From positions 1 to 61,087 of the forward strand of contig NZ_JAFIWC010000030.1 in NCBI RefSeq assembly GCF_017163755.1: a stretch of DNA of 61,087 nt, in the 5' to 3' direction. A program made the position numbers and the translations under genes. The DNA is from Xanthomonas sp. (GTDB taxonomy: Bacteria; Pseudomonadota; Gammaproteobacteria; Xanthomonadales; Xanthomonadaceae). Positions 42,234 through 56,429 of the stretch are shown one piece after another (within the stretch, counting starts at the first letter, position 1; each line of letters starts with the position of its first letter). Under the pieces are notes generated by a model, which was not told the DNA's origin, searched no databases, and worked only from the letters and a program-made list of their open reading frames with translations.

Positions 42234-43132
42234 CAGTCCTCGTCCGGCCAGCGGATGGCCGGCGCCGCCGACGCCGCGCGCGGCACCGGCACCGCGTTCA
42301 CCGCCTGCCATACCTTCAGCGCGTCCACCGTCGCGGCGACGTCGTGCACGCGCAGCAGCAGCGCGCCGCGCTGCGCCGCGAGCAGGTGCGCGGCGACCGA
42401 GCCGGCCACGCGTTCGGAAGGCATGTCGCGCCCGGTCAGCTCGCCGATGCTGCGCTTGCGCGACAGCCCGGCGAGCACCGGCACGCCCAGTTCGGTGAAC
42501 CGCGCCAGCTGCGCGAGCAGCAGCAGGTTGTCGGCGGTGCCCTTGCCGAAGCCGAAGCCCGGATCGATCAGCAGCCGGCGCTTGTCGATCCCGGCCATCT
42601 CGGCGGCGAACAGGCGTTCGGCCAGGAAGCGGTGCACGCTGCCGACCACGTCGTCGTAGTGCGCTGCCTCGCCGGCGGCGTAGGCGTCGCCCGGCATGTG
42701 CATCAGCACCACCGGCACCTGCAGTCCGGCCGCCGCATCCAGCGCGCCCGGATGCCGCAGCGCCTGGATGTCGTTGATCATGCCGGCGCCGGCGGCGACC
42801 GCCGCGCGCATCACCTCCGGCTTGAAGGTGTCGATGCTCAACGGCAGCGAGGTCTGCGCCGCGAGCCGCTCGATCACCGGCAGTACGCGGCGCAGCTCCT
42901 CCTCCACCGGGACCGGCGCGGCGCCGGGGCGGGTCGATTCGCCGCCGATGTCGAGCAGGTCGGCGCCCTCGGCGGCCAGCTGCAGGCCATGCGCGACGGC
43001 CGCCTCGACCGTGGCGTGCGCGCCACCGTCGGAGAACGAGTCCGGGGTGACGTTGACGATGCCCATCACCTGCGGGCGGTCCAGGGTCAGGCGGCGTCCG
43101 CCGCAATCCAGCACGGGCGAAGTATCGAACAT
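42233..43132 (-). CDS. folP: Dihydropteroate synthase
   Basis: 299 aa. [16 protein letters not shown] (pterin and diphosphate site), [49 protein letters not shown] and [13 protein letters not shown]. It condenses p-aminobenzoate with the pterin diphosphate in folate synthesis; target of sulfonamides. Overlapping stop/start signals couple it to the small gene upstream and to miaA downstream. Confidence 0.97.
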   Translation of the reverse strand: MFDTSPVLDCGGRRLTLDRPQVMGIVNVTPDSFSDGGAHATVEAAVAHGLQLAAEGADLLDIGGESTRPGAAPVPVEEELRRVLPVIERLAAQTSLPLSIDTFKPEVMRAAVAAGAGMINDIQALRHPGALDAAAGLQVPVVLMHMPGDAYAAGEAAHYDDVVGSVHRFLAERLFAAEMAGIDKRRLLIDPGFGFGKGTADNLLLLAQLARFTELGVPVLAGLSRKRSIGELTGRDMPSERVAGSVAAHLLAAQRGALLLRVHDVAATVDALKVWQAVNAVPVPRAASAAPAIRWPDED

Positions 43133-43308
43133 CAGCGGCCTCCCGGGCCTTTGCGCATCTTGAACACGCTGAGTATGGCGCCCAGCGCGATGCCGACGCC
43201 GATCCCGATCGCCAGCCGGTCCAGCACCACGCCCACCGCCACGCCGACCGCGGTGGCGATGACGATCTCCATGGTGAACGACGGCGGCGGATCGGGCTGG
43301 GACGACAT
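43132..43308 (-). CDS. Small membrane protein in the ftsH-folP-miaA block
   Basis: 58 aa, starting [20 protein letters not shown]. One long Gly/Val/Ile-rich hydrophobic stretch ([29 protein letters not shown]) with a glycine-zipper look, then a basic end KMRKGPGGR. Its stop overlaps the folP start (TGATG), which supports real translation. No family function is known. Confidence 0.65.
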   Translation of the reverse strand: MSSQPDPPPSFTMEIVIATAVGVAVGVVLDRLAIGIGVGIALGAILSVFKMRKGPGGR

Positions 43309-43557
43309 GCAACGGCGGGGGCGAATGAAGGCGGCCATTGTCGCGCAGTCCGGCGGCCGCGTCGCGGGCTGCGCATGCGCGCATGCCGGTCCACCCGGCA
43401 ACGGCCCTCGCCGTCGCTGCCGGGCTTCCGCCGAGCGCTTGCGGTCGGCGCAATGCCGTGTAGATGCCGCCGACGAACAGACGAGACACGCTCGCTACGC
43501 GGCGTGCTGCATCCATGCCCCTGGGAGCGGCACGGTTCGGCGCCACCTGCCGCCACA

Positions 43558-43592
43558 ACGAGAAAAGCCAGGGATCGCTCCCTGGCTTCTCG
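43558..43592 (-). terminator. Rho-independent terminator after ftsH
   Basis: Stem AGCCAGGGA / TCCCTGGCT with a 4-base loop, flanked by A/T runs on both sides (TTTTCTCGTT read leftward). It lies ~20 bases beyond the ftsH stop and separates ftsH from the folP unit. Confidence 0.85.
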
Positions 43593-43611
43593 TTTTGCGG
43601 ATGCCGCGCGG

Positions 43612-45546
<1,935 letters not shown>

Positions 45547-45605
45547 CCTCATTGGCTCCGGTGTCCCTTCAACTCATTCTCGATGCGATATGCGACGGGG
45601 GCAGC

Positions 45606-46238
45606 TTACTTGATCTGGGTGCGCTTGCCCTGTCCCAGGACATAGACTTCCGGCGAGCGCTTGCGCGACGCGGCCGGCTTGCGGATCGACACCTTGTCAT
45701 AGCGGCGGCGCAGCTGGCGAATGTAGTCGTCGGAGCCCACGCCCTGGAACAGCTTGATCAGGAACGCCCCGCCCGGCTTCAGGTGCCGGTCGGCGAACTC
45801 CATCGCCAGTTCCGCCAGGTGCATCATCCGCGGTTGGTCGACCGCATCCATGCCGCTTTTATTGGGGGCCATATCCGACAGCACAAGGTCTACCGGCTGA
45901 TCGCCGAGCATCGCCTCGAACTGGGATAGCACCGCGTCCTCCCTGAAGTCGCCGTGAAGGAACTCCACGCCGGCCAGCGGCGGCATCTCCAGGATGTCCA
46001 GCGCCAGCACCCGGCCGCGCTCGCCCATCGACTTGCGGATCTGCTGCGACCAGCCGCCCGGCGCGGCGCCCAGGTCGACCACGACCATGTCCGGGCGCAG
46101 CAGCCGGTCGCGCTGCAGCAGCTCCTCCAGCTTGTAGGCCGCGCGCGAACGCATGCCTTCGGCCTGGGCCTTCTTGACGAAGGGATCGGCGAAATGCTCT
46201 TTGAGCCAGCGCTGGCTGCTTTTGCTGCGGGTGACCAT
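45606..46238 (-). CDS. rlmE: 23S rRNA 2'-O-ribose U2552 methyltransferase
   Basis: 210 aa. SAM motif [23 protein letters not shown] and FLIKLFQG give the K-D-K-E catalytic pattern of RrmJ enzymes. It methylates U2552 in the large-subunit A loop. The start at 46238 ([16 protein letters not shown]) matches the family. It is first in the rlmE-ftsH unit and divergent from yhbY, 66 bp apart, as in E. coli. Confidence 0.97.
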   Translation of the reverse strand: MVTRSKSSQRWLKEHFADPFVKKAQAEGMRSRAAYKLEELLQRDRLLRPDMVVVDLGAAPGGWSQQIRKSMGERGRVLALDILEMPPLAGVEFLHGDFREDAVLSQFEAMLGDQPVDLVLSDMAPNKSGMDAVDQPRMMHLAELAMEFADRHLKPGGAFLIKLFQGVGSDDYIRQLRRRYDKVSIRKPAASRKRSPEVYVLGQGKRTQIK

Positions 46239-46304
46239 GGGATCGGAGGCGTGATGGGCGACCATGATACCCTGATCACCCTTCTCCACCGCGTTCCCGC
46301 CTGC

Positions 46305-46610
46305 ATGTCCATTAGCCTTACCTCGTCCCAGAACCGCTTCCTGCGCGGCCTGGCGCACGATCTCAAACCGCTGCTGCAGATCGGCAGCAAGGGCGTGACG
46401 CCGGCGTTCCTGGCCGAACTGGACGAGGTGCTGGAACGCCACGAACTGGTCAAGGTGAAGGTCGGCGGCGACGACCGCGAGGCCCGCGACGCGGCGATCG
46501 CCGCGCTGGTGGAGCAGTCGGCCAGCGCGCTGGTGCAGCGCATCGGCCACACCGCGATCCTGTACCGCCCGGCCAAGGAAGACCGCCAGATCGTGCTGCC
46601 GCGCGGCTGA
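46305..46610 (+). CDS. yhbY: Ribosome assembly RNA-binding protein YhbY (CRM domain)
   Basis: 101 aa. CRM signatures: [35 protein letters not shown] and [10 protein letters not shown], ending GHTAILYRP. It binds the pre-50S particle. Divergent from rlmE, it is followed 17 bp later by the Mth938-like gene. Confidence 0.96.
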   Translation: MSISLTSSQNRFLRGLAHDLKPLLQIGSKGVTPAFLAELDEVLERHELVKVKVGGDDREARDAAIAALVEQSASALVQRIGHTAILYRPAKEDRQIVLPRG

Positions 46611-46627
46611 CGCTCCCGGAGGCGACG

Positions 46628-47002
46628 ATGCAGCTGACCCAGGACCTTCCCGACTACGCCTACACCCTGCGCATGGCCGACGGCCGCCAGGCCAAGGTGA
46701 ACGACCGCGTACTGACCCGGAGTTTCGTGCTCACGCCCGACACCCTGGTCGAGACCTGGGACGCGGCGCCGGCCGCCGAGCTGCGCCCGGACCACCTGCA
46801 GCCGTTGCTGGAGCTGAATCCGGCGCTGGTGATCCTGGGCACCGGCCAGCAGCAGGTGTTCCCGCCGGCCGCCGCGCTCGCCGCCTGCCTGACCCGCGGC
46901 ATCGGCATCGAGGTGATGACCAACGCCGCCGCCGCGCGCACCTACAACGTGCTGGCCGCCGAAGGCCGCCGCGTGGTGGTCGGGTTACTGCTCGAGCCGT
47001 GA
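46628..47002 (+). CDS. Mth938/NDUFAF3-like domain protein
   Basis: 124 aa. Typical core: [68 protein letters not shown]. The fold is known from archaeal Mth938 and mitochondrial complex I assembly factor NDUFAF3; the bacterial role is not settled. It lies 17 bp behind yhbY, so probably one transcript. Confidence 0.88.
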   Translation: MQLTQDLPDYAYTLRMADGRQAKVNDRVLTRSFVLTPDTLVETWDAAPAAELRPDHLQPLLELNPALVILGTGQQQVFPPAAALAACLTRGIGIEVMTNAAAARTYNVLAAEGRRVVVGLLLEP

Positions 47003-47255
47003 TCGGCCGGCGGCCGGGTATCGCGCCGCGCCTTGGTCTGCTTCTTGCGTTCAGGCGACGGCCTCACAGTGACCGCGCGACACGCAGCTTCGCCCGCTCG
47101 GCTCCATACGCCACGCCGTACGACTGGGCTGAAGTGCTTCATCCCGTGAACCGTTAGCCGAGTCGTACGCGGCGATCGCCTGTTGCAGCGGACGCTTGCG
47201 GCCCACCGGAGCGCATGCGCCGCGCCGCGCCGGATCTGCCGCTCGCCGGCGCCGG
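47003..47255. other. Convergent intergenic region with an imperfect inverted repeat
   Basis: No gene. Arms GTACGACTGGGCT (47118-47130) and AGCCGAGTCGTAC (47156-47168) form a long imperfect hairpin between the convergent Mth938-like gene and nlpD. It has no T-run, so it is not a standard terminator. Confidence 0.5.
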
Positions 47256-48053
47256 TTACTTGTTCGGCAGGTACAGCAGCGGGTCGACCGGCTTGCCGTT
47301 GTAGCGGATCTCGAAGTGCAGCATGTCGCGCGCGGCGCCGCTGCGGCCCATCTCGGCGATCTGCTCGCCGGCCTTCACGTTCTGGCCTTCGTTGACCAGC
47401 CGCTTGCGGTTGTGGCCATAGGCCGACAGCCATTGCTCGTTGTGCTTGATGATGATCAGCTCGCCGTAGCCGACCAGGCCGGCGCCGGAATACACGACCA
47501 CGCCATCGGCGGCGGCGCGTACCGCCTGACCGTTGCTGCCGGCGATATCCACGCCCTGCTTGGTCGCCTCGCCGCCGACGAAGCGGCCTACCACCACGCC
47601 TTCGGCCGGCCAGCGCCAGCTGAAACCGCTGCTGACCGGCGGCGTGGGCGCCGCCGGGGTCGGACGCGCGCTGGCACCGGTGCTCGGCGGCGCCGGCACG
47701 GGCGCGGTGCCGCCGCGCGGCGCGGTGGACGCGCTGCCGCCGCTGGCGCCGGGCGGATACAGCTTGAGCGATTGCCCCGGGTAGATCGTGTACGGCGGCG
47801 CCAGGCGGTTCCAGGCCGCCAGGTCCTGCGGATTGACGTTGTTGTTGCGCGCGATGGCGTAGAGCGTGTCGCCGCGGCGCACGGTGACGCTGGCCCCGGG
47901 CTTGCCCGCCGAGGCGCGCGGCGCCGTCGACGCGCCCGGCGCGCCGGAGGTACGCACCACGGTGGCGCTGCTGCACGCGCCCAACGCCACTGCCGCCAGC
48001 AAAGCCACGCAGCAGCGCAAGGCGCTGCCCATTCCCCGATCGCCGCCGCTCAT
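47256..48053 (-). CDS. nlpD: NlpD-like lipoprotein (LysM plus degenerate M23 domain)
   Basis: 265 aa from the ATG at 48053, which overlaps the yqaA stop (ATGA). Lipoprotein signal with LGAC; LysM repeat (VTVRRGDTLYAIARNNNVNPQDLAAWN); Pro/Ala linker; M23/LytM domain (residues ~155-265). The first zinc His of active M23 enzymes is replaced (TKQGVDIAG where HxGxD is expected), so the domain should not cut peptidoglycan itself but activate an amidase, as NlpD/EnvC do during cell separation. It is last in surE-pcm-yqaA-nlpD; the rpoS that follows nlpD in enterics is absent. Confidence 0.92.
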   Translation of the reverse strand: MSGGDRGMGSALRCCVALLAAVALGACSSATVVRTSGAPGASTAPRASAGKPGASVTVRRGDTLYAIARNNNVNPQDLAAWNRLAPPYTIYPGQSLKLYPPGASGGSASTAPRGGTAPVPAPPSTGASARPTPAAPTPPVSSGFSWRWPAEGVVVGRFVGGEATKQGVDIAGSNGQAVRAAADGVVVYSGAGLVGYGELIIIKHNEQWLSAYGHNRKRLVNEGQNVKAGEQIAEMGRSGAARDMLHFEIRYNGKPVDPLLYLPNK

Positions 48054-48664
48054 CCGAATTTCGCTCTCCATATCACCCATACCACCAGCAGCGCCAGGAT
48101 CGCCATTGCGACCCAGCCGAGCGGTTCGATCCAACGGCGCAGCGCCGCTTCCGCGCGCGGGCCGCCGAGACGGATCGCGCCGGCCACCAGATACACGCGC
48201 TTGCCGCGCCCCACCAGCATGCTCGCCAGGAACGGTAGCAGCGGTATTCCCACGATGCCTGAGGCCCAGGTAAATATCTTCAGCGGGATCGGCGTGAATC
48301 CGGCCAGCACCAGCAGCCAGAACGCGCGCCAGGGCGACTCGGCTACCACTTCGCGCAAATGGCTCACCTGCGCGTCGATCTTCTGCGTCCAGCCCAGCCA
48401 TTCGATCAGCGGCTGCACCGCGGCGAAGGCGAAGTGGCCGAGCATGTAGCCGACCAGCGCGCCGGCCAGCGAGCCCATCAGGCTGAGCGTGGCGAACCAC
48501 AGCGCGCGCCGCGGCTGCGCCAGCGACATCGGCGCCAGCATCACCTCCGGCGGTACCGGGAACACGATCGCCTCGGCGAAGCTGAGCCCGGTCAGGAACG
48601 CCGGCGCGCGGCGGTGCCGCGACCAGGCGATGGCGCGCTCGTACAACGGCCCGAATATCTTCAT
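48050..48664 (-). CDS. YqaA-family (DedA/VTT-related) membrane protein
   Basis: 204 aa. Motifs FAEAIVFPVPPEVMLAPM and GFTPIPLKIFTWASGI are typical of YqaA/DedA-like proteins (re-entrant helices with conserved Pro and Arg/Lys). About five membrane segments. It is inserted between pcm and nlpD and overlaps nlpD by 4 bp, so it belongs to this operon. The molecular role is probably lipid or small-solute handling at the inner membrane. Confidence 0.88.
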   Translation of the reverse strand: MKIFGPLYERAIAWSRHRRAPAFLTGLSFAEAIVFPVPPEVMLAPMSLAQPRRALWFATLSLMGSLAGALVGYMLGHFAFAAVQPLIEWLGWTQKIDAQVSHLREVVAESPWRAFWLLVLAGFTPIPLKIFTWASGIVGIPLLPFLASMLVGRGKRVYLVAGAIRLGGPRAEAALRRWIEPLGWVAMAILALLVVWVIWRAKFG

Positions 48665-48683
48665 CCCATGCGGCTCCGGCGGT

Positions 48684-49361
48684 TCAATCCAGCATGCCCG
48701 ACAGCAACGGGACGAAGGTCACCGGCGCCAGGACGTCTTGTTCGATCTGCCCGTCGGCGTCGCGCAGCAACCGCACCAGCGACTGCGACGACGGGCCGCC
48801 GACCGGCGCCACCAGGCAGCCGCCCGGCGCCAGTTGCGCGACCAGCGCATCGACCAGCGCCGGCGCCGCGGCGGTGACCACGATCGCATCGTAGGGGCCG
48901 TGCTCGGCCCAGCCGATGCGGCCGTCGTCGTGCTTGCTGCGCACGTTCATGCCGAGCTGGCGAAAACGCTTGCGCGCCTGCCGCAACAGGTCGCCGATGC
49001 GCTCGACGGTATAGACCTCCAGCCCCAGCGCGGCGAGGATCGCGGCCTGGTAGCCGGACCCGGTGCCCACTTCCAGCACCTTCTTCGGCGCGCGTTCGAG
49101 CACGGTCTCGGTCATCCGCGCCACCACCCACGGCTGCGAGATGGTCTGGCCGTGGCCGATCGGCAGTGCAGTGTCCTCGTAGGCGCGCGATGCCAGCGCC
49201 TCATCGATGAACAGATGCCGCGGCACGGTGCGCACCGCGTTGAGCACGGATTCGTCGCGGATGCCCGACTCGCGCAGGCGCTCGACCAGACGGTCGCGCA
49301 CGCGCTGCGAGGTCATGCCGATCCCGATCGCTTCTGGTTGCAGGCGCAGCCTCGGCGTCAT
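48684..49361 (-). CDS. pcm: Protein-L-isoaspartate O-methyltransferase
   Basis: 225 aa. Regions [49 protein letters not shown] (SAM loop) and [11 protein letters not shown] are diagnostic. It repairs isoaspartyl residues in aged proteins. Its ATG overlaps the surE stop (ATGA). Confidence 0.96.
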   Translation of the reverse strand: MTPRLRLQPEAIGIGMTSQRVRDRLVERLRESGIRDESVLNAVRTVPRHLFIDEALASRAYEDTALPIGHGQTISQPWVVARMTETVLERAPKKVLEVGTGSGYQAAILAALGLEVYTVERIGDLLRQARKRFRQLGMNVRSKHDDGRIGWAEHGPYDAIVVTAAAPALVDALVAQLAPGGCLVAPVGGPSSQSLVRLLRDADGQIEQDVLAPVTFVPLLSGMLD

Positions 49362-50137
49362 GCCGGGTTGTCCAGCGCCGCGGTGAGGCCGCCGACCCAG
49401 CTGGCGACCTTTTCCAGCGCCTGGTAGCGGGTCAGGTCGACCTGGATCGGGGTGATGGAGATGAAGCCGGTACGCACCGCGTGGAAATCGGTGCCGGGGC
49501 CGGCGTCCTGCTCCGGGCCGGCCGGGCCGATCCAGTACACCGTGCCGCCGCGCGGATCGCGCTGCGGCAGGCACGGCTCGGAACGGTGGCGATTGCCCAG
49601 GCGGGTGACCTCGAAGCCCTTGACCTCGCCCCACGGCAGGTCCGGCACGTTGACGTTGAGGATGGTGTCGGCCGGCAGCGGATCGGCCTTCAGCCGCGCC
49701 ACGATCTCCACCGCCGCACGCGCCGCGGTCTGGAAGTGCTTGGGCTCGTGGTTGTGGGTGACCAGCGACATCGCCACCGCCGGCAGGCCCAGGAAGCGGC
49801 CTTCCATCGCCGCCGACACGGTGCCGGAATAGATCACGTCGTCGCCGAGGTTGGCCGAGTTGTTGATCCCGGACACGACGATGTCCGGCTCGTATTCGAG
49901 CATGCCGGTCAGCGCCAGGTGCACGCAGTCGGTCGGCGTGCCGGCGACGCTGCAGGTGTTGTGGTCGATGCGCTTGAGCCGGATCGGCAGGTCCAGGGTC
50001 AGCGAATTGCTGGCGCCGGAACGGTCGCGGTCGGGCGCAACCACGGTGACTTCGTGGCCGGCGCTGCGCAACTGCTCGGCAAGCATCTTGATGCCGGGGG
50101 CGTCGACGCCGTCGTCATTGGAAACCAGTACGCGCAT
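49358..50137 (-). CDS. surE: 5'/3'-nucleotidase SurE
   Basis: 259 aa from the ATG at 50137. The start [15 protein letters not shown] supplies the metal-binding Asp pair, followed by [26 protein letters not shown] and [26 protein letters not shown]. It dephosphorylates nucleoside monophosphates in stationary phase. First gene of surE-pcm-yqaA-nlpD; divergent from the Smr gene. Confidence 0.97.
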   Translation of the reverse strand: MRVLVSNDDGVDAPGIKMLAEQLRSAGHEVTVVAPDRDRSGASNSLTLDLPIRLKRIDHNTCSVAGTPTDCVHLALTGMLEYEPDIVVSGINNSANLGDDVIYSGTVSAAMEGRFLGLPAVAMSLVTHNHEPKHFQTAARAAVEIVARLKADPLPADTILNVNVPDLPWGEVKGFEVTRLGNRHRSEPCLPQRDPRGGTVYWIGPAGPEQDAGPGTDFHAVRTGFISITPIQVDLTRYQALEKVASWVGGLTAALDNPA

Positions 50138-50233
50138 GGTGCTCCTCGGAAACCCCGCCATGATACCGGATGCGTCCGTCCGGGTCGCTGACAGGAAGGT
50201 TGCGTGACGGCGGTGACCGGTTAGGCTGTACCC

Positions 50234-50770
50234 ATGTCGCATCCCGAAGACGAAGATCCCGGCGCGTTGTTCCGCGCGGCCATCGGCGAGGTCAAGCCGA
50301 TCCGCAGCGTGCCGGCGCCGACCAATGCCAAGCCGCGGCCCAAGCCGCGCGCGCGCATGGCCGAGCGCGACGACGCCGAGGCGCAGAGCGAGTTCCAGCG
50401 CCTGCTTCGCGATGCCTCGCCGCTGGAAGCCGGCGATGTGGCCAGCTATCGCCGCGAGAACGTGCCGGCACGCGTGTTCCAGCGCCTGCGCCGCGGCCAG
50501 TTCTCCGCGCAGGACGAGCTCGACCTGCACGGCGCCACCGCCGCGCAGGCCGAGGCCATGCTGCGCCAGTTCATTGCCGAGGCGCACGCGCACGAATTCG
50601 GCTGCGTGCGCGTGGTCCATGGCAAGGGTCTGCAGTCCGGCGGCATCCCGTTGCTGAAGAACCTGGTCGACCGCCTGCTGCGCCAGCGCAACGACGTGCT
50701 GGCGTTCCACTCGGCCCCTCCCACGCAAGGCGGCACCGGGGCGATGCTGGTGCTGCTGGCGCGACGCTGA
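50234..50770 (+). CDS. Smr-domain protein (putative DNA/RNA endonuclease)
   Basis: 178 aa. A charged N-terminal region ([20 protein letters not shown]) leads to a Smr domain: [40 protein letters not shown] and [14 protein letters not shown]. coli SmrA/SmrB-type proteins cut nucleic acids; SmrB cleaves mRNA at collided ribosomes. It resembles the short YfcN/SmrB class. Alone on the plus strand, divergent from surE. Confidence 0.92.
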   Translation: MSHPEDEDPGALFRAAIGEVKPIRSVPAPTNAKPRPKPRARMAERDDAEAQSEFQRLLRDASPLEAGDVASYRRENVPARVFQRLRRGQFSAQDELDLHGATAAQAEAMLRQFIAEAHAHEFGCVRVVHGKGLQSGGIPLLKNLVDRLLRQRNDVLAFHSAPPTQGGTGAMLVLLARR

Positions 50771-51110
50771 ACGGGTGGTACGGCCGCATGCGGCGGCGGA
50801 GCGAGGCGGCGCAGGGTCGAGCATGTGGGAGCCCCGCCCATCATCATGGCGAGGCCCACGCAAGCGGCGTCCCGGCGACACATCCGGCATGCCGTTCCTG
50901 TGCCGGGAGCTAGACTTCGGGGGATTCCATGCCACCGCCTGAAGTATTGAGGCAAGCGGCGACCAGGGCAGCGCCAGGAACTCGGACCATCCGCCGCGGA
51001 GATTCCGGCGAGGCCGTCGCGACCGAGGTCGCTCCTACAGGTTTGGTTGCCTGCAAACGCACCGAGCAAAAAAGTTCCTAGGCGTCGCCCGGCGCAGCGC
51101 GCGTCGCCGA
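50771..51110. other. Intergenic region with one REP-like element
   Basis: No gene in 340 bp between the convergent Smr and truD genes. It contains the palindromic element at 51015-51039. The rest is GC-rich without recognisable signals. Confidence 0.6.
51015..51039 (-). repeat. REP-like palindromic element
   Basis: Read leftward, TGTAGGAGCGACCTCGGTCG continues as CGAC; the GAGCGACC/GGTCGCGAC halves fold into a hairpin. The core TGTAGGAGCGAC...GTCGCGAC is a short repeat frequent between genes of Xanthomonadaceae and pseudomonads. Confidence 0.7.
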
Positions 51111-52175
51111 CTACTCCCCCGCGACACGTTCGGCCGGCCGGCCGTGCTCGGCGTCGCCGACCTCGCCCAGTTCATGCAGCATCGCGGTGGCGTAGCTGCC
51201 GGGCGGCAGCGCGAAGCTCAGCTCCAGCGCATCGCCCCGAGCGTCCAGCCAGCGCCACTGCAGGTCGGTGGCGCGCAGGCGCGTCGCGCGCCGTTCCTGC
51301 TTCAGTCCGGCCTGTTCCAGGCCCTCGCGCAGCGCCAGCGCGGACGCATCGGACAGCGCGGACAGCTCCAGTTGCTGCGCCTGCGCTGCGCTGCGCAGTT
51401 CGCCCGCGCCCCACAGCGGCGCCGATGGATGGATGTCGAAGCGATTCAGGCGCTCGGCCAGCGCGTCGGACCACGGCTCGGGACCGAACACGCTGCGGCT
51501 GCCATCGAGCACCCATACCTCGCCCTCCAGCGCACGGTCCCAGCTGCCGCCGGCGACGCGCGCGGACAGCACCCGGTTGAACAGTTCCGAACGTGCCGCC
51601 GACAGCAGCAGCGAGCGCTGCTCGCGCTTGACCCGGCGCCCGCCGAACATCGCCAGCGCCGCGGCGACGTTGCCGCCGTCGCGCCCGAAACGCTGCTCGC
51701 CGAACCAGTTGGGCATGCCGCGCGCGGCGACCTGCGCCAGGCGCGCCTCGATGGCCTCGCGTTCGCCGCGCACCTGGCGCAGCACCAGCACGAAACGGTT
51801 ACCGGCCAGCGCGCCGCGCGGCAGCTTGCGGTTGTGCCAGTGCGACTGCAGCACCTGCAGCGCTTCGTCGTCCAGCGTGGACGGCTCCGGCGCCACGCGC
51901 TTGGGCAGATGCACCGAAAAGCGCTGGGTGGTGACGGCGTGGCGGTCCTTCATGCCGGCGTAGCCGATGCCCATTTCCGCCACGCCCGCCCATTGCGCCA
52001 GGCGCCGCGCGACCGCCGCGGTGTTCATGCCGCGCTTGCGCACGGTCAGCAGCAGGTGCTCGCCTTCGCCCGTCGGCTCGAACGCCGGCAGCTCGTCGAC
52101 CTGGAAATCCTCCGCCGCGCTGCGCATGCGCGCCTGCAGCACCGGCTCGCCGAAGGCGCGCGGCAGTTCGCTCAC
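51111..52175 (-). CDS. truD: tRNA pseudouridine(13) synthase
   Basis: 354 aa from a GTG overlapping the ispF stop (GTGA). Catalytic Asp in [14 protein letters not shown]; also [29 protein letters not shown] and [15 protein letters not shown], with the TRUD insertion domain and the late [14 protein letters not shown]. It makes pseudouridine 13 in tRNA-Glu. The ispD-ispF-truD-surE-pcm-nlpD order of enterics is kept apart from the Smr insertion. Confidence 0.96.
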   Translation of the reverse strand: MSELPRAFGEPVLQARMRSAAEDFQVDELPAFEPTGEGEHLLLTVRKRGMNTAAVARRLAQWAGVAEMGIGYAGMKDRHAVTTQRFSVHLPKRVAPEPSTLDDEALQVLQSHWHNRKLPRGALAGNRFVLVLRQVRGEREAIEARLAQVAARGMPNWFGEQRFGRDGGNVAAALAMFGGRRVKREQRSLLLSAARSELFNRVLSARVAGGSWDRALEGEVWVLDGSRSVFGPEPWSDALAERLNRFDIHPSAPLWGAGELRSAAQAQQLELSALSDASALALREGLEQAGLKQERRATRLRATDLQWRWLDARGDALELSFALPPGSYATAMLHELGEVGDAEHGRPAERVAGE

Positions 52176-52669
52176 AGCGCCACCAGCAGCGCCACCGCCT
52201 GCGCGGCGATGCCTTCGCCGCGGCCGGTGAAGCCGAGCTTTTCGCTGGTGGTGGCCTTGACGCTGACCCGGTCGATATCGATCTGCAGCGCCTCGGCCAG
52301 GCGTTCGCGCATCGCCAGCGCGTGCGGTCCCACCTTGGGCCGCTCGCAGATCACGGTGACGTCGGCGTTGCCGAGCTGCCAGCCGCGTTCGCGCAGCAGC
52401 GCATCGCAGTGGCGCAGGAACTGCACGCTGTCGGCGCCCTTCCAGCGCGGGTCGGACGGCGGGAAATGCACGCCGATATCGCCCAGCGCCAGCGCGCCAA
52501 GCATCGCATCGCACAGCGCGTGGATGACCACGTCGCCGTCGCTGTGCGCCAGTACGCCGCATTCGTGCGGCACGCGCACCCCGCCAAGCATCACATGGTC
52601 GCCCTCGCCGAAGGCGTGGACGTCGTAACCCTGGCCGATGCGGAAGGGAGGAAAGTCAGGCATGGGCAT
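52172..52669 (-). CDS. ispF: 2-C-methyl-D-erythritol 2,4-cyclodiphosphate synthase
   Basis: 165 aa from 52669, or 163 aa from the ATG at 52663. Metal ligands in [69 protein letters not shown]. It cyclises the MEP-pathway intermediate to give MEcPP for isoprenoids. It lies 75 bp behind ispD. Confidence 0.97.
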   Translation of the reverse strand: MPMPDFPPFRIGQGYDVHAFGEGDHVMLGGVRVPHECGVLAHSDGDVVIHALCDAMLGALALGDIGVHFPPSDPRWKGADSVQFLRHCDALLRERGWQLGNADVTVICERPKVGPHALAMRERLAEALQIDIDRVSVKATTSEKLGFTGRGEGIAAQAVALLVAL

Positions 52670-52744
52670 CGAAGGATCGCAGGAAGGAAAAGAAGGGGCG
52701 TGCGCGCCGCGACGGCGCGGCATCCGCAGTGCAGCGCAGCCGGT

Positions 52745-53446
52745 TCACGGCTGCCGCGCGCGCAGGAACAGCTCGAACTCGAACCGCGCCAGATCCGCCG
52801 GCGTGGTGACCTTGAAATTGTCCTCGGCGCCTTCCACCAGCAACGGACGCAGTCCCAGGCGCTCCATCGCCATCGCATCGTCGGTGACCTCCACGCCGGC
52901 CGCCGCGGCCTGCTGCAGCGCGCGGCTGAGCTGCATGCGCCGGAACAGCTGCGGGGTCAGCGCACGCCACAGGCGCTCGCGCGGTTCGGTGGCATCGATG
53001 CCGCCATCGTCGCCGGCGCGCTTGAGCGTGTCGCGCACCGGCGCGGCCAGGATCGCGCCGACCGGATCGCCGCGCCCGGTTTCCAGCAGCCGGTCCAGGT
53101 CGGCCAGCGCCAGGTTCGGGCGCGCCGCATCGTGGACCAGCACGAAGTCGTCCGGTTTCACCGTGTCCGGCAGCGCGTCCAGCGCCGCCAGCACCGACGC
53201 GGCGCGGCTGGCGCCGCCGACGCAGGTCAGCAGCGGCTTGCCGGCCAGCTCGGTCCAGCCGGGCCAGTCGGCGTCGTCGGCGCCGACCGCGACCATCGCC
53301 CCGGCCACCGCCGGATGCGCGAGCAGCGCAAGCAGCGCATGCGCGATCAGCGGCTGTCCGCCGGCCTGCAGGTACTGCTTGGGCGTGGGGCTGCCGAAAC
53401 GGGTGCCGCGGCCGGCGGCGGGAACGACCGCCCATACCGTGGCCAT
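52745..53446 (-). CDS. ispD: 2-C-methyl-D-erythritol 4-phosphate cytidylyltransferase
   Basis: 233 aa. Nucleotide-binding [31 protein letters not shown], and the late [33 protein letters not shown]. It transfers CMP to MEP in the isoprenoid pathway. Its start overlaps the ftsB stop (TGATG), the usual ftsB-ispD coupling. Confidence 0.97.
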   Translation of the reverse strand: MATVWAVVPAAGRGTRFGSPTPKQYLQAGGQPLIAHALLALLAHPAVAGAMVAVGADDADWPGWTELAGKPLLTCVGGASRAASVLAALDALPDTVKPDDFVLVHDAARPNLALADLDRLLETGRGDPVGAILAAPVRDTLKRAGDDGGIDATEPRERLWRALTPQLFRRMQLSRALQQAAAAGVEVTDDAMAMERLGLRPLLVEGAEDNFKVTTPADLARFEFELFLRARQP

Positions 53447-53808
53447 CAGGGCTGCTCGCTCGGCGGCGCCGGCTCGGACACCGGCGCCGGCGCGGCATCG
53501 GCCGCCGCCGACACCGGCGGTACCGGCGCGTCCTCGACCACGCGATAGAACTTCTCGCCCGGCTTGATCATGCCCAGTTCGCTGCGCGCGCGCTCCTCGA
53601 TCGCCGCCTCGCCGTCCTTGAGGTCCTTGACCTCGGCGGCGAGCGCGGCGTTGCGCTGGCGCAGGCCTTCGTTGTCGCGCTTTTGATGTTCCACCTGGCT
53701 TTCCAGCACCATCACCTCGCCGGAATTGCCCGGACCGAGCCAGAAACGGTACTGCAGCCATGCCAGCAGTACCGCCAGCACCAGCAGCAGCCAGCGCCAG
53801 TTGCGCAC
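53446..53808 (-). CDS. ftsB: Cell-division protein FtsB
   Basis: 120 aa. Short cytoplasmic start, one membrane helix ([18 protein letters not shown]), then a coiled coil (residues ~35-70) and the FtsB end [20 protein letters not shown] Pro/Ala-rich tail of ~30 residues extends past the E. coli length. It joins FtsL and FtsQ in the divisome. It follows eno by 3 bp. Confidence 0.95.
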   Translation of the reverse strand: MRNWRWLLLVLAVLLAWLQYRFWLGPGNSGEVMVLESQVEHQKRDNEGLRQRNAALAAEVKDLKDGEAAIEERARSELGMIKPGEKFYRVVEDAPVPPVSAAADAAPAPVSEPAPPSEQP

Positions 53809-53811
53809 GGC

Positions 53812-55583
<1,772 letters not shown>

Positions 55584-55603
<20 letters not shown>

Positions 55604-56417
55604 AGCCGTTGCGCTTGGTGATCGAATCCAGCGCCATCAGCGTCTCCAGCAGCGCTTCCATCTTGTCCAGCGGCCAGGCGTTGGGACCGTCGGACAGCGC
55701 CTTGGACGGATCCGGGTGGGTCTCGGCGAACACGCCGGCCACGCCCACCGCCACCGCCGCGCGCGCCAGCACCGGCACGAACTCGCGCTGGCCGCCGGAG
55801 GTGCTGCCCTGCCCGCCCGGCAACTGCACCGAGTGGGTGGCGTCGAACACCACCGGGCATCCGGTCTGGCGCATCACGCTGAGCGAGCGCATGTCGCTGA
55901 CCAGGTTGTTGTAGCCGAACGAGGCGCCGCGCTCGCAGACCATGATCTGCTCGTTGCCGGTGGACTTAGCCTTGTCGACGACCGGCTTCATGTCCCACGG
56001 CGACAGGAACTGGCCCTTCTTGATGTTGACCGGCTTGCCGGCGGCGCAGACGTTGCGGATGAAATCGGTCTGCCGCACCAGGAACGCCGGCGTCTGCAGC
56101 ACATCGACCACCGCGGCCACTTCGTTCATCGGCGTGTATTCGTGCACGTCGGTCAGCACCGGCACGCCGATCTGCCGCTTCACCGCTTCCAGCACCTTCA
56201 GCCCTTCCTCCAGGCCCGGGCCGCGGAAGCTGGTGCCGGAGGTGCGGTTGGCCTTGTCGAAACTCGACTTGAAGATGAAGTTGATCCCGAGCTTGCCGGT
56301 GATCTCCTTGAGCCTGCCGGCCACGTCCAGCTGCAGCTGCATCGACTCGATCACGCACGGGCCGGCGATCAGGAACAGCGGCTGGTCCAGCCCCACATCG
56401 AATCCACACAGTTTCAT
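55584..56417 (-). CDS. kdsA: 3-deoxy-8-phosphooctulonate synthase
   Basis: 277 aa. [102 protein letters not shown]. It condenses PEP and arabinose 5-phosphate to KDO 8-phosphate for lipopolysaccharide. Same strand as pyrG upstream, with 200 bp of repeat DNA between. Confidence 0.98.
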
Positions 56418-56429
56418 CAGGTCACCTAT

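Noticed and set aside
47003-47255. Possible small gene in the nlpD/Mth938-like gap
   Set aside because: Only a short Arg-rich frame without start signal; the inverted repeat explains the structure better.
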